Assembly: GCF_025527015.1 (NCBI RefSeq) | Contig: NZ_JAODIM010000042.1 | Location: forward strand, 248,001-312,000 | Reading direction: 5' to 3' | Length of the DNA: 64,000 nt | DNA from: Winslowiella arboricola | GTDB lineage: Bacteria > Pseudomonadota > Gammaproteobacteria > Enterobacterales > Enterobacteriaceae | Part shown: positions 27,812 through 37,728 of the stretch, one piece after another | How the letters are laid out: each line of letters starts with the position of its first letter | How positions within the stretch are numbered: the first letter of the stretch is position 1 | Notes under the pieces: generated by a model | What the model saw: the letters and a program-made list of their open reading frames with translations, nothing else | Told to the model about the DNA's origin: nothing | Databases searched by the model: none | Position numbers and translations under genes: made by a program

Positions 27812-28726
27812 ATGGATGCATTCTTACTGCAACAGCTGATTAACGGGCTGACGTTGGGCGCGGTATATGGCCTGATCGCCATCGGTTACACCATGGTTTA
27901 CGGCATTATCGGCATGATTAACTTCGCTCATGGCGAAGTCTATATGATTTCGGCATACCTCTGCGCCATTGGCCTCGGGCTGCTCTCCTTCTTTGGCATT
28001 CACTCCTTTCCGCTGCTGATCTTTGGCACGCTGATCTTCACCATCGTGGTGACCGCTGTTTACGGCTGGGCGATTGAACGGATTGCCTACCGTCCGCTGC
28101 GTAATTCGACGCGGCTGGCACCGCTGATCTCGGCCATTGGCATGTCGCTGATCCTGCAGAACTACGTCCAGATCAGCCAGGGACCGAATCAGCAGGGGAT
28201 CCCGACGTTGCTGACCGGCGTATTGCGTTTTGATGTCGGCGACGGCATCGTGCAAATCACCTGGACCAAAATCTTTATCCTGCTGGCGGCGCTGGCCGGG
28301 ATGGCGCTGCTGACATGGATTATTCAGTTTACCCGACTGGGGCGCATCTGCCGCGCGACGCAGCAGGATCGCCGAATGGCCTCGATCCTTGGTATCAATA
28401 CCGACCGGGTGATTTCGCTGGTGTTTGTGATGGGCGCGGCGATGGCCGGGCTGGCGGGGGTGCTGGTGACCATGAACTACGGCACCTTTGATTTCTATGC
28501 CGGCTTTATTATCGGCATCAAAGCATTTACCGCTGCGGTGTTAGGCGGCATTGGCTCATTGCCGGGCGCGATGCTTGGCGGGTTACTGCTGGGCATCGCC
28601 GAGGCGCAATTCGCCGGGCTGGTGAACTCCGATTACAAAGACGTTTTCTCGTTTGGCTTGCTGGTGGTCATCCTGATTTTTCGCCCTCAGGGGTTGCTGG
28701 GTCGTCCGATGGTCGCGAAGGTTTGA
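27812..28726 (+). CDS. livH: Branched-chain amino-acid ABC permease, LivH family
   Basis: 304 residues with about eight hydrophobic spans. The N-terminus (LLQQLINGLTLGAVYGLIAIGYTMVYGIIGMINFAHGEVYM) is the classic LivH opening and the ATPase-docking region LGRICRATQQDRRMASILGINTDRV is intact. Forms the inner-membrane channel with the LivM-type protein encoded next. Symbol given by family resemblance; another liv locus may exist elsewhere in the genome. Confidence 0.9.
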   Translation: MDAFLLQQLINGLTLGAVYGLIAIGYTMVYGIIGMINFAHGEVYMISAYLCAIGLGLLSFFGIHSFPLLIFGTLIFTIVVTAVYGWAIERIAYRPLRNSTRLAPLISAIGMSLILQNYVQISQGPNQQGIPTLLTGVLRFDVGDGIVQITWTKIFILLAALAGMALLTWIIQFTRLGRICRATQQDRRMASILGINTDRVISLVFVMGAAMAGLAGVLVTMNYGTFDFYAGFIIGIKAFTAAVLGGIGSLPGAMLGGLLLGIAEAQFAGLVNSDYKDVFSFGLLVVILIFRPQGLLGRPMVAKV

Positions 28727-28736
28727 GGGATAAACG

Positions 28737-30023
28737 ATGACAGATATGGCTATCAAGCCGGGGCTGAATATCCGGCAGTGCCTGGTCGATATGGTGCTGG
28801 CCGGACTTTGCGCGCTGGTGGTGTTTGGACCGATCGTTGGGGTGATTTTAAAAGGGTACAGTTTTACGCTCTCGCCCGGACGCGTGGCGGTGCTGGTTAG
28901 CGTGGTGATGGTGGGGCGCCTGTTGTTAAGCCTGGCGCTACAAAGCCAGCGCGGGCGACGCTTTATCAGCCGTTTTGAGGGCGCGGATGATGGCGTCTAT
29001 GTGCGCCCGGCGGGTTATCAGTCGCGTCTGCGCTGGATTATTCCGCTGCTGCTGCTGCTGGCGATGCTGTTTCCGTTTATCGCCACTAAATATCTGCTGA
29101 CGGTGGCGATCCTCGGCCTGATCTACGTGCTGCTGGGGCTGGGGCTGAATATTGTCGTGGGGCTGGCGGGGCTGCTTGATCTCGGTTATGTGGCGTTTTA
29201 TGCCATTGGCGCTTACGGGCTGGCGCTCGGCTATCAATATCTCGGTTTGGGCTTCTGGGCGATGTTGCCGCTGGGCGCGATTCTGGCGGCGCTGGCGGGC
29301 GCGTTGCTGGGTTTTCCGGTGCTGCGTATGCATGGCGACTATCTGGCGATTGTCACCCTCGGTTTTGGCGAAATCATTCGCCTGGTGCTGACTAACTGGC
29401 TGAGCTTTACCGGTGGGCCAAATGGCGTATCGGTGCCCGCGCCGACCTTTTTCGGTCTGGAGTTCGCGCGTCGCGCCAGGGATGGCGGTGTGCCATTCCA
29501 TGAGTTCTTTCACACCACCTACAATCCCAATCTGAAATTTATCTTTATCTATGCGGTGCTGATTCTGGTGGTATTGCTGGTGCTGTTTATCAAACATCGT
29601 CTGACACGGATGCCGATTGGCCGGGCGTGGGAAGCGCTGCGTGAAGATGAAGTCGCCTGCCGCTCGCTGGGACTGAATCATGTGCTGGTCAAGCTTTCTG
29701 CTTTTATGCTGGGGGCGTCGACCGCTGGCGTCGCCGGGGTGTTTTTCGCGACTTATCAGGGGTTTGTTAACCCAACCTCTTTTACCTTCTTTGAATCGGC
29801 GCTAATTCTGGCGATTGTGGTGCTGGGCGGAATGGGTTCGACGCTGGGAGTGGTGCTGGCGGCATTTGTACTGACCGTAGCGCCGGAATTATTACGCAGT
29901 TTTGCCGAATACCGGGTGCTGTTATTTGGCGTGCTGATGGTGCTGATGATGATCTGGCGACCACGCGGGCTGGTGCGCACCAGCCGCGTCGGTGTTGCGG
30001 TTCGCAAAGGAGTGGCGCCATGA
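28737..30023 (+). CDS. livM: Branched-chain amino-acid ABC permease, LivM family
   Basis: 428 residues. The first ~110 residues with two membrane spans correspond to the extra N-terminal domain of enterobacterial LivM (DUF3382). The core permease follows ([55 protein letters not shown]) with the docking loop [20 protein letters not shown]. Ten bases after livH and overlapping livG by four. Confidence 0.9.
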   Translation: MTDMAIKPGLNIRQCLVDMVLAGLCALVVFGPIVGVILKGYSFTLSPGRVAVLVSVVMVGRLLLSLALQSQRGRRFISRFEGADDGVYVRPAGYQSRLRWIIPLLLLLAMLFPFIATKYLLTVAILGLIYVLLGLGLNIVVGLAGLLDLGYVAFYAIGAYGLALGYQYLGLGFWAMLPLGAILAALAGALLGFPVLRMHGDYLAIVTLGFGEIIRLVLTNWLSFTGGPNGVSVPAPTFFGLEFARRARDGGVPFHEFFHTTYNPNLKFIFIYAVLILVVLLVLFIKHRLTRMPIGRAWEALREDEVACRSLGLNHVLVKLSAFMLGASTAGVAGVFFATYQGFVNPTSFTFFESALILAIVVLGGMGSTLGVVLAAFVLTVAPELLRSFAEYRVLLFGVLMVLMMIWRPRGLVRTSRVGVAVRKGVAP

Positions 30024-30895
30024 GTGACAGTATTCTGCGTGTGGAACATCTGATGATGCACTTTGGCGGCATCAAAGCGCTGAACGACGTTAACCTTGAG
30101 GTGGAGCGCGGCTCAATTACCGCGCTGATTGGTCCCAACGGCGCAGGGAAAACCACGGTATTTAACTGCCTGACCGGATTCTATCAGGCTTCCGGCGGCG
30201 CGATTATGCTTAACGCGCAATCACGCATGACCGATGTGATCCAGGTGCTGGGACAGAAAATTCGCCCGGCGGATTTTCTCCATCCTGCCCGGCTGGGGTC
30301 GCGCATCTGGTACAAAATGTTTGGTGGCACGCACCTGGTGAATCGCGCCGGGCTGGCGCGCACCTTCCAGAATATCCGCTTATTCCGTGAGATGTCGGTG
30401 GTGGAAAATCTGATGGTGGCCCAGCATATGCAGGCCAATCGCAATCTTATCGCCGGGATTTTCAACACCCCGGGTTATCGCCGGGCGGAAAATCAGGCGC
30501 TGGATCGGGCCTTCTACTGGCTGGAAGCGGTGGAACTGGTGGAGTGCGCCAACCGCCTGGCGGGTACGCTCTCCTACGGTCAGCAGCGCCGGCTGGAGAT
30601 TGCGCGCGCGATGTGCACCGGGCCAGAGATGATCTGTCTTGATGAGCCAGCTGCAGGTCTGAATCCGGTGGAAACTCGCGCGCTCAGCCGCATCGTACGC
30701 ACGTTGCGTCAGCAACATGGGGTCACGGTGCTGCTGATTGAACATGATATGGGGATGGTGATGGAGATTTCCGATCAGGTGATTGTGCTCGACCACGGTG
30801 ATGTGATTGCACGCGGTACGCCGCAGGAGATTCAGAGCAATGTGAGTGTGATCGCCGCCTATCTGGGTGCTGACGAACAGGAGATCGCCGGATGA
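30020..30895 (+). CDS. livG: Branched-chain amino-acid ABC ATPase, LivG family
   Basis: 291 residues with Walker [10 protein letters not shown], the LivG-type [23 protein letters not shown], signature LSYGQQRR and Walker [13 protein letters not shown], switch [10 protein letters not shown]. It is longer than the ~255-residue E. coli LivG because of an insertion around residues 70-100 ([24 protein letters not shown]), a feature of the longer BraF/LivG form. ATGA overlaps with both neighbours. Confidence 0.92.
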   Translation: MSDSILRVEHLMMHFGGIKALNDVNLEVERGSITALIGPNGAGKTTVFNCLTGFYQASGGAIMLNAQSRMTDVIQVLGQKIRPADFLHPARLGSRIWYKMFGGTHLVNRAGLARTFQNIRLFREMSVVENLMVAQHMQANRNLIAGIFNTPGYRRAENQALDRAFYWLEAVELVECANRLAGTLSYGQQRRLEIARAMCTGPEMICLDEPAAGLNPVETRALSRIVRTLRQQHGVTVLLIEHDMGMVMEISDQVIVLDHGDVIARGTPQEIQSNVSVIAAYLGADEQEIAG

Positions 30896-31608
30896 GCCAG
30901 CCGTTACTGGAGTTTCGCCACGTCGATGTATTTTACGGTCCGATTCAGGCACTGAAAAGCATCTCGCTGACGGTTAATGAAGGGGAAGCCGTTTCGCTGA
31001 TTGGCGCCAACGGCGCCGGAAAATCGACCTTACTGATGTCGATCTTTGGTCAGCCGCGTATTGCCGCCGGACAGATTCTCTATCGCGGCGCGGATATCAG
31101 CCAGAAATCCACCCACTTTATCGCCAGTAATGGCATTGCGCAGGCGCCGGAAGGGCGGCGTATTTTCCCGGATATGACGGTCGAGGAGAATTTGCTGATG
31201 GGCACTATCGCCATCGGCAGCCGCTATCAGAAGGAGGATAAGGCGCGGATGTATCAGTTGTTTCCGCGGCTGGAGGAGCGTCGCAGTCAGCGCGCCATGA
31301 CCCTGTCGGGCGGGGAACAGCAGATGCTGGCGATTGCCCGCGCGCTAATGAGCCGGCCTGAATTGCTGTTGCTGGACGAACCCAGTCTCGGGCTGGCGCC
31401 GATTGTGGTGAAGCAGATCTTTCAGATTCTGCGCGAGCTGACGCAGCAGGGGATGACGCTGTTTCTGGTGGAGCAGAATGCGAATCATGCACTGAAACTC
31501 TCTGACCGCGCTTATGTGATGGTTAATGGTGAGATTCGCCTGACTGGCAGCGGCCAGGATTTACTGGTGAATCCTGAAGTGCGTAGTGCTTATTTGGGTG
31601 GGGTGTGA
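30892..31608 (+). CDS. livF: Branched-chain amino-acid ABC ATPase, LivF family
   Basis: 238 residues: Walker A GANGAGKST, AQAPEGRRIFPDMTVEENLLMG typical of LivF, signature LSGGEQQM and Walker B LLLDEPSLGLAP, switch FLVEQNANHAL. It forms the ATPase heterodimer with LivG and closes the operon. Confidence 0.93.
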   Translation: MSQPLLEFRHVDVFYGPIQALKSISLTVNEGEAVSLIGANGAGKSTLLMSIFGQPRIAAGQILYRGADISQKSTHFIASNGIAQAPEGRRIFPDMTVEENLLMGTIAIGSRYQKEDKARMYQLFPRLEERRSQRAMTLSGGEQQMLAIARALMSRPELLLLDEPSLGLAPIVVKQIFQILRELTQQGMTLFLVEQNANHALKLSDRAYVMVNGEIRLTGSGQDLLVNPEVRSAYLGGV

Positions 31609-32102
31609 TCTGAACTCTGCAAAGGGGAATTGCTGGTGAGTTATGAGAATGGCAAAGTACAGGGTCGGCAGGGGCGTTTATTGAAACGCCTTTAACGTCA
31701 CCTCATCTTTGTCAGCCTGTTATATCAATGATGTCTTTATATGCCATATAAAGACATCGCTATAAAAATCATCATACTGCTTTTTCTGTTCTGTAATCCT
31801 CCGGTTAAATCGCGGCATACCCGCAATGGTCTGGTTTATCTGACCAGTCTGATTCTTAAGGTTTTGTCTTACCGGGGTATAGCAATTTTTCGCATCGCTG
31901 CCTTATAATTCTCTGCATCGAGATTAAGTAATTTCTTATTCCAGTAAAGATTCGGCACTGACTACAGAATGAATATTCTGTTCTGACCTGACGGCTGCCC
32001 GGTATTCAGGGGTGATAAGCTTGCAATCAAGATATCAGACGCCAGTAATCTTATGGTTAATATAATAACGTTTGTTCTGTGTTTGCCGATGGTGAGGGTT
32101 TT
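31609..32102. other. Spacer between the liv-type and fimbrial operons
   Basis: About 490 bases, AT-rich, with no supported gene. It contains a perfect long inverted repeat (31730-31758) and a good -10-like TATAAT at 32061-32066 ahead of the fimbrial chaperone gene; no matching -35 is obvious. Confidence 0.5.
31730..31758. repeat. Perfect 13-bp inverted repeat
   Basis: GATGTCTTTATAT and ATATAAAGACATC flank GCC. The stem is AT-rich and lacks a following T-run, so a protein-binding operator for the fimbrial operon is at least as likely as a terminator for livF. Confidence 0.5.
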
Positions 32103-32807
32103 ATGACTGTAACTTTTAATAAACAGGTTGTTATTGCTCTGGGTGTTGCTGCGTTATATTTAACGGCATTTTCATCTATCGCGGATGGCGGCGTATCTAT
32201 CCAGGGGACGCGGATTATTTATCCCCTGCATGCGAAGCAGCAAAGTATTACGGTCAGCAATACCTCGGCTAAGGATGCTTTTCTGGTGCAGTCCTGGACA
32301 GAAGATGCGGCGGGTAAAAAAAGTAAAGATTTTGTGGTGACGCCACCGTTATATCTTAGCGGCCCGAAGAATGAAAATATTCTGCGTCTGATGCAGCTTA
32401 ACAGTAATGTGCCGCAAGACAGAGAATCGCTGTATTACTTTATTGTTAAGGCGATTCCGTCAGTGGATGATGCCAGCGGAACGAATAAGAGTGTGCTGCA
32501 GATTGCCACCGCCAGCCGTATTAAGCTGTTTGTGCGGCCTGCCGGACTGACGCCCGAGGCAGCCAGAGCGCCAGATTATCTCAGTTTTCAGCATCAGGGT
32601 AGTCAGCTGAATATTGATAATCCAACGCCTTATTATATTACCCTGACGCGCATCGAATGTGATGGTAAAGGGGTTAAAGATATTATGGTTGCGCCAAAAA
32701 GCCATGCATTTGCATCATTGCCGACAGGCAGCGCCAGATCAATAACTTTTAGCACTATCAATGATTATGGCGCAATCAGTAAAGCGGAAACTAAAGAGAT
32801 AAAATAG
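32103..32807 (+). CDS. Periplasmic fimbrial chaperone (PapD/FimC family)
   Basis: 234 residues from ATG 32103; a signal peptide ends near SIA-DGGV. The first Ig-like domain shows the chaperone motifs (GTRIIYPLHAKQQSITVSNTS, FVVTPPLYLSGPKNENILRLM and the strand ending in YYFIVKAIPS with its preceding acidic-basic pair). It donates its G1 strand to fimbrial subunits in the periplasm. The F1-G1 loop is short, so FGS-type. First gene of a four-gene fimbrial operon. Confidence 0.9.
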   Translation: MTVTFNKQVVIALGVAALYLTAFSSIADGGVSIQGTRIIYPLHAKQQSITVSNTSAKDAFLVQSWTEDAAGKKSKDFVVTPPLYLSGPKNENILRLMQLNSNVPQDRESLYYFIVKAIPSVDDASGTNKSVLQIATASRIKLFVRPAGLTPEAARAPDYLSFQHQGSQLNIDNPTPYYITLTRIECDGKGVKDIMVAPKSHAFASLPTGSARSITFSTINDYGAISKAETKEIK

Positions 32808-32879
32808 TTTGCTGTGAATGGATAAGTTATTTCTCTGCGCTATTTAACCTGTCGTCAATTATAAATGAGTTGATATAAA

Positions 32880-35399
32880 TTGATCTGTTCACGTTTTTCT
32901 TTATCGCTGATGACAAAATCGCTGATATTGCTATTCCCAATTTCTGCCATGGCAAAGTTACATTTTGATCCATCAATGATTGATGGTAACGCTGATTCAG
33001 TTTCCGACCTGTCGCAGTTTGAACGCGAAGGGACTCAGCTTGCGGGCGCTTATCCGGTAGATATCTATTTAAATGGCAATAATGTCGCCAGCCGGATAAT
33101 TGGTTTTATGCCAGCGCAGAACAGTGCAGAGGCACATGATGTTACCGGCCTGGTCGCCTGTCTCAGCAAAAAAGATCTGCTGGCGATGGGGGTCAATATA
33201 TCCGCCTTTGCCGCACTGAATTCACGGGCGGATGATTATTGTGTTTCACTGGGCAAAGATATTCCGGGGGCTTACAGCGCATTTGATTTTAGCAACATGC
33301 GACTGGATATCAGCATGCCGCAGGCTGCGATGCAAACTCAGCCGCACGACTGGATTGCGCCGGAACGTTGGGATGAAGGTATTAATGCCGCGCTGCTCAG
33401 CTATCAGTTTAGCGGCAGTGAAAACAGCGGCCGCTATGGTAACAGCAGCAGCCACTACCTGAATCTGAACAGCGGGATCAACTTCGGGCCGTGGCGTTTA
33501 CGGGATAACAGCAGCTGGAGTGATTACGAAAGCCGCAACGGCTATCACAGTGGCTGGCAGCATCTGAATACCTCGGTTCAGCGGACCATTATTCCGCTGC
33601 GCAGTGAACTGACGATGGGGGACAGCAGCACCAGCAATGAGGTGTTCGATGCGGTTTCTTTTCGCGGGGTCGAGCTGGCAACCGATGACAATATGTACCC
33701 CGACACCCAGCGCGGTTATGCGCCGGAGATCAGAGGCATCGCCAGAAGCAATGCTCAGGTCAGCATCCTGCAGCAGGGCAATGTGATTTACCGGACTTTT
33801 GTCGCACCCGGCGCCTTTGTGATTAATGATCTGTTTCCGCTATCAACCGGTGGCGATCTTGAGCTCGAAGTGAAAGAAGCCGATGGCTCGGTACGGGTTT
33901 CTGCCATTCCGTATGCGTCGATTCCGCTGTTACAGCGACAGGGACATCTGCGTTATGCGCTGACCGCAGGTGAATATCGCCGTAGCGGCAGCAATTATGC
34001 CACGCCGTCATTTGTTCAGGGCACGCTGTTGTGGGGACTGCCACACAATATTACCGCGTATGGCGGCGCACAGCTGGCTGAAGAGTACCAGGCAATAGCG
34101 CTGGGCGCGGGCATCAACCTTGGGGTATTGGGCGCAATATCCGCGGATGTGACCCAGGCCAACAGCACGCTGCCGGATGGCGCCCGGCAGAATGGGCAGT
34201 CGCTGCGTTTTCTGTATGGCCGAACGCTGGCGTCTACCGGCACCACCCTGCAACTGGCGGGTTATCGTTACTCAACCCAGGGGTTCCATACACTGGAAGA
34301 GACAGCGCTCAAGCCGAACAGTGGCGGCTATGACAATCTGAACAGTAACAAGCGTGAACGGCTGCAGGTCAATATTACCCAGCAAATTGGCGACTCAGGC
34401 TCGTTAACGCTCAGCGGCAGTCACCAGACTTACTGGCATAACGCCGCGGCGGCGGACACGCTGCAGGCCGGTTTTAACAGTCACTGGGGGAGTGTCAGTT
34501 ACAGCCTGGCATATAGCTACAGTCAGCAGGACGGACAGCCGCACCCGGATAAAGCGGTGCTGTTTTCGCTCTCCGTACCGCTCACTTTCGGCTCGGCGCA
34601 TGACAGCAGTAAACAGCATCAGGTCTGGGCGACCTCCACGACCAGTCGCGATGGTGACGGCAATCTCAGTCAGCAGACGGGCCTCAGTGGTACGGCGCTG
34701 GAAGAGAATAACCTGAACTGGAGCGTGACGCAGGGTTACGGACAGCGCGAAGGGACAAATGGTGACGCCAGCCTGGATTACAAAGGCACCTATGGCAATG
34801 TTGCTGCGGGTTATGGCGCCAGCAATGGCTACCGTCAGCTGCGTTACGGCGCTTCCGGCGGGATAGTGGCCACCGGTAGTGGGGTCACGCTGGGGCAACC
34901 ACTGGGCACCACCAATGTGTTAGTGGCGGCGCCTGGCGCGGCGGGGGTACCGGTGGAAAATGAAACCGGGATCCACACCGACTGGCGGGGTTACACCGTG
35001 GTGCCGTATGCCAGCGTATACCGCGAGAACCGGGTAACCCTGGATGTCAGTCACCTGAATGACAATGTTGATATTGATGATGCGGTAACCCGGGTTATTC
35101 CGACACGTGGAGCGCTGGTTCGCGCTGACTTTAGCGCCCATACCGGCGTCCGTGCGCTGGTGACACTGATATTTAATGGCAAACCGGTGCCTTTTGGCGC
35201 CATCGTCAGCGCCGGGGATGCCGCCAGCAGCGGTCTGGTGGGGGATGAGGGACAGGTCTACTTATCCGGTTTATCGGCTAAAGGCATTATCAGCGCAAAA
35301 TGGGGTAATGAAGCGAACCAGCAATGTAGCGCGCATTATCAGTTAAATGAAAATAACCTGCAGCAATCGTTAATTCAGATTCAGCAAATCTGTAAGTAA
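32880..35399 (+). CDS. Outer-membrane fimbrial usher (FimD/PapC family)
   Basis: 839 residues with the usher layout: signal peptide, N-terminal chaperone-binding domain (LHFDPSMI, FEREGTQLAGAYPVDIYLNGN), a large barrel with plug (LRSELTMGDSSTSNEVFDAVSFRGVELATDDNMYPD, GNVIYRTFVAPGAFVINDL) and C-terminal domains (GIHTDWRGYTVVPYAS, ...VYLSGLSAKGIISAKWG). It starts with TTG 32880; ATG 32910 is an alternative but has no ribosome site. It secretes and assembles the pilins encoded downstream. Confidence 0.9.
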   Translation: MICSRFSLSLMTKSLILLFPISAMAKLHFDPSMIDGNADSVSDLSQFEREGTQLAGAYPVDIYLNGNNVASRIIGFMPAQNSAEAHDVTGLVACLSKKDLLAMGVNISAFAALNSRADDYCVSLGKDIPGAYSAFDFSNMRLDISMPQAAMQTQPHDWIAPERWDEGINAALLSYQFSGSENSGRYGNSSSHYLNLNSGINFGPWRLRDNSSWSDYESRNGYHSGWQHLNTSVQRTIIPLRSELTMGDSSTSNEVFDAVSFRGVELATDDNMYPDTQRGYAPEIRGIARSNAQVSILQQGNVIYRTFVAPGAFVINDLFPLSTGGDLELEVKEADGSVRVSAIPYASIPLLQRQGHLRYALTAGEYRRSGSNYATPSFVQGTLLWGLPHNITAYGGAQLAEEYQAIALGAGINLGVLGAISADVTQANSTLPDGARQNGQSLRFLYGRTLASTGTTLQLAGYRYSTQGFHTLEETALKPNSGGYDNLNSNKRERLQVNITQQIGDSGSLTLSGSHQTYWHNAAAADTLQAGFNSHWGSVSYSLAYSYSQQDGQPHPDKAVLFSLSVPLTFGSAHDSSKQHQVWATSTTSRDGDGNLSQQTGLSGTALEENNLNWSVTQGYGQREGTNGDASLDYKGTYGNVAAGYGASNGYRQLRYGASGGIVATGSGVTLGQPLGTTNVLVAAPGAAGVPVENETGIHTDWRGYTVVPYASVYRENRVTLDVSHLNDNVDIDDAVTRVIPTRGALVRADFSAHTGVRALVTLIFNGKPVPFGAIVSAGDAASSGLVGDEGQVYLSGLSAKGIISAKWGNEANQQCSAHYQLNENNLQQSLIQIQQICK

Positions 35400-35455
35400 T
35401 TTTTTTATTAATCCACCGAGGTAGTCATACCTCTTCTGCAAAAAAGGAAATATCG

Positions 35456-36013
35456 ATGTCATTAATCACCCATAAAATAACGGCTTTGGCTTCTGTGGTT
35501 GTTGCTCTGTTTGTCTCTTCGCTGAATGCACAGGCGGCGTCGGAAAGCGCCACGGTAAATATTACGGCGGAAGTGGCAGATAATACCTGTACGCCGGAAT
35601 GGGGAAGTTCAGAGGTTAATGTGCTGATGGGCAAAGCTTCGCAGCATGATTTTACCGGCAAAGGGAAGGTTGTGTTGTCTAAGCCTTTCACCTTAAAACT
35701 GAAAGATTGTGGTGATGCCGCCTCTCAGGTGACCGTTACCGCCAGTGGTCTGGTTGATGCGGGTGATGCCGATGCATTCGCCAATACGCTGAATGCCGAA
35801 TCAGGTGGCGCTGGCGGCGTAGCGATTCTGCTGTATGGCGGTGAAGATCAGAGTAAAAAAATTACCCCTAATGGTGCCACTCCGGTGACCTATAAAGTGA
35901 TTAGCCATAAGGTAGATATGAATTTTACCGCGAAACTGGAACAGAGCAGCGCCGCTGCCGTCACTGCGGGTAATGTAAAAAGTGTTGTGACGATGCAAAT
36001 TAACTACGAGTAA
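35456..36013 (+). CDS. Major fimbrial subunit (pilin)
   Basis: 185 residues. AAGGAAA precedes ATG 35456. A signal peptide ends near AQA-ASESA. The mature protein begins with the N-terminal donor-strand extension (ESATVNITAEVADNTC), has the conserved Cys pair (DNTC ... LKDCGDAASQ) and ends with the pilin-type alternating strand (VVTMQINYE; penultimate Tyr). It is polymerised on the cell surface by the usher upstream. Confidence 0.88.
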   Translation: MSLITHKITALASVVVALFVSSLNAQAASESATVNITAEVADNTCTPEWGSSEVNVLMGKASQHDFTGKGKVVLSKPFTLKLKDCGDAASQVTVTASGLVDAGDADAFANTLNAESGGAGGVAILLYGGEDQSKKITPNGATPVTYKVISHKVDMNFTAKLEQSSAAAVTAGNVKSVVTMQINYE

Positions 36014-36093
36014 AACAGCGGTAAGCTATCAGGCGTATTCCCGGATAAATTAATTAAGGGGTGTGCTCAGGTTATTATTTGAGAAATGAAATC

Positions 36094-36969
36094 ATGGTAA
36101 AAGTAATAGTGTGCGCACTCCTTGCAAGCTGCTCTTTTCTGGCGTTTGGCGCGGTTCCGGAGACACAGCTGCATATTAATGAAAGCAATTTTAAACGTTA
36201 TATCAATCACGAAAAGGTCGCGCTGGATGAAAAGATAACTATTCGGGTTGATGAGTCAATACTGGCAGGCCAGTCAGCGAGTGTTGAGGTTCAGTGGGCG
36301 GGCTGCAAAGCGCAGGGCGGTTCTTCCGGCTTCGATATGCAAATCATCGGGTTACGCGATCTGCCAGAGGTGCATGACAGTTATCAGATGAAACCGGGTG
36401 AGGCGCAGTTCCAGACCACGGCATGGATAACCATTACCCGGAAAAAATCTGAGGAGATGATCTCCAAGCGCCAGGTATATGAGTGCAGTCTGCTTGGCAC
36501 CGAATATTATCCGGTCTCTGTTAAAGATAAGCTGATTGCAAAACTGATTGTTACCATTGAGGTGCCACGGCCCAGCTGTTCAATAACGGTGCCGGCGACG
36601 ATTAACGTGCCGCCAGTGTCGAGGAAAAATCCGCAGACGAGGGTTGCGCTGCCGGTACAGCTGGAGTGTGAAAAAGCCGATCAGTTTCAGTTTATACCGG
36701 ATGTTTCACTGACGCTGACCAGCGATGCGCATGATGTTCACGGGCGTTTGCTTGAAGACGATAACCTGACGCTGCAAATGCTGTATGGCAGTGATGTCCC
36801 GGATCAGGAAGGAAACGAGTGGCTGGCTAACGGCGAGCAAAAATATCCGGTAGGAAAAATCAATGGTGAAAGTAAAACCGTTACGCCAGTTATTAAAGCG
36901 ACGATTAAAGAGGGTGCAGTACCTGAAGTGCGTAAGGTGAATGCGACATTGACGATGAATTTTTCGTAA
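36094..36969 (+). CDS. Two-domain minor fimbrial subunit / probable tip adhesin
   Basis: 291 residues from ATG 36094. A signal peptide (MVKVIVCALLASCSFLAFGA) precedes an N-terminal ~140-residue domain with its own Cys pair (WAGCKAQGG ... VYECSLLG) and a C-terminal pilin-like domain beginning near PSCSITVPATINVPP and ending NATLTMNFS. A receptor-binding domain joined to a pilin domain is the organisation of tip adhesins (FimH/PapG type). It is last in the operon, 80 bases after the major pilin. Receptor unknown; sequence does not look like FimH. Confidence 0.7.
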   Translation: MVKVIVCALLASCSFLAFGAVPETQLHINESNFKRYINHEKVALDEKITIRVDESILAGQSASVEVQWAGCKAQGGSSGFDMQIIGLRDLPEVHDSYQMKPGEAQFQTTAWITITRKKSEEMISKRQVYECSLLGTEYYPVSVKDKLIAKLIVTIEVPRPSCSITVPATINVPPVSRKNPQTRVALPVQLECEKADQFQFIPDVSLTLTSDAHDVHGRLLEDDNLTLQMLYGSDVPDQEGNEWLANGEQKYPVGKINGESKTVTPVIKATIKEGAVPEVRKVNATLTMNFS

Positions 36970-37004
36970 GCGGTGCGGATAAATAATATCTGATGGATTA
37001 GGCA

Positions 37005-37045
37005 GGGCGGATCGTTTGAACCGCCATGGGGGACGCCGCCCCTCG
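37005..37045. repeat. GC-rich inverted-repeat element
   Basis: GGGCGG / CCGCC pairing followed by GACGCCGCCCCT shortly after the fimbrial operon. The CGCCGCCCCT edge recurs at 9490-9499, indicating a REP-like dispersed element that may also act as operon end. Confidence 0.4.
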
Positions 37046-37098
37046 CAAACCAGCAATTTATCGTCCAGACTTAAACCAAAGACGTAGTCTGCGCAGGC

Positions 37099-37218
37099 AA
37101 TGTGTTTTACACTGCGCGCTGCAAAAAACGGGCTATTACCACGTTGAAAGGAAGGACGTTAATCTTCCCGAAAGATGAGACAGACGTGGATGCCACGGTG
37201 AAACTGCTCAAGGTCTGA
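37099..37218 (+). pseudogene. Possible C-terminal gene fragment
   Basis: An open frame reads KKRAITTLKGRTLIFPKDET and continues to VKLLKV before a TGA at 37216. It has no start and no recognised parent; it may be the tail of a deleted gene left between the fimbrial operon and ymjA. Confidence 0.25.
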
Positions 37219-37267
37219 ATAACTCGGCCTGGCCCTGCGCCATTTACATTATCCCCTGGAATTACGT

Positions 37268-37513
37268 ATGAACAATGAAGTACCGCTTAAATATTATGAC
37301 ATCGTGGATGAGTATTCGACGGAAACCACAGCGCCGGTTAACGAGCCAGAACGTGAACCTCTGGCGCGCTATTTCCAGTTGCTGATCACCCGCCTGATGA
37401 ATAACGAAGAGATCAGTGAGAATGCGCAGAAAGAGATGGCCAGTGAAGCGGGCATCAGCGAGCTGCGTATTGATGAGATAGCGACCTTCCTGAATCAATG
37501 GGGCAATGAATAG
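37268..37513 (+). CDS. ymjA: YmjA-family protein (DUF2543), 81 aa
   Basis: [20 protein letters not shown] and the tail [15 protein letters not shown] match the small enterobacterial protein YmjA over its whole length as I remember it. It is acidic, predicted helical and cytoplasmic. Its role is unknown. Stand-alone gene, separated from the fimbrial operon and from the oxidoreductase gene by AT-rich spacers. Confidence 0.75.
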   Translation: MNNEVPLKYYDIVDEYSTETTAPVNEPEREPLARYFQLLITRLMNNEEISENAQKEMASEAGISELRIDEIATFLNQWGNE

Positions 37514-37671
37514 CGCCTGTTGAGGCCATTTAATAAGGGATGCAAATGTGCCCATGCATCCTGTCCTTATAAGCTATCCGCCTGCTCGTTAACGGAACAG
37601 CGTCGCAGCCATGCCGGGGATGGAACCCTGATCGGCGCTGATACATTCATCTTTAGCAAAAACACATTTAC

Positions 37672-37683
37672 ACATTTAAATGT
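37672..37683. promoter_or_regulatory. Putative ArsR-type operator
   Basis: ACATTTAAATGT is a perfect 12-bp palindrome 46 bases ahead of the alkene reductase start. The ArsR-like gene directly downstream of the reductase is the likely binder. Confidence 0.5.
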
Positions 37684-37728
37684 ATGAATATAATGAGGCC
37701 ATCTTTTACAAAACGGACAACGCTTTTC

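Noticed and set aside
31730-31758. Invertible fimbrial phase switch
   Set aside because: Only one inverted pair with a three-base centre; no separate second repeat or recombinase gene is seen.
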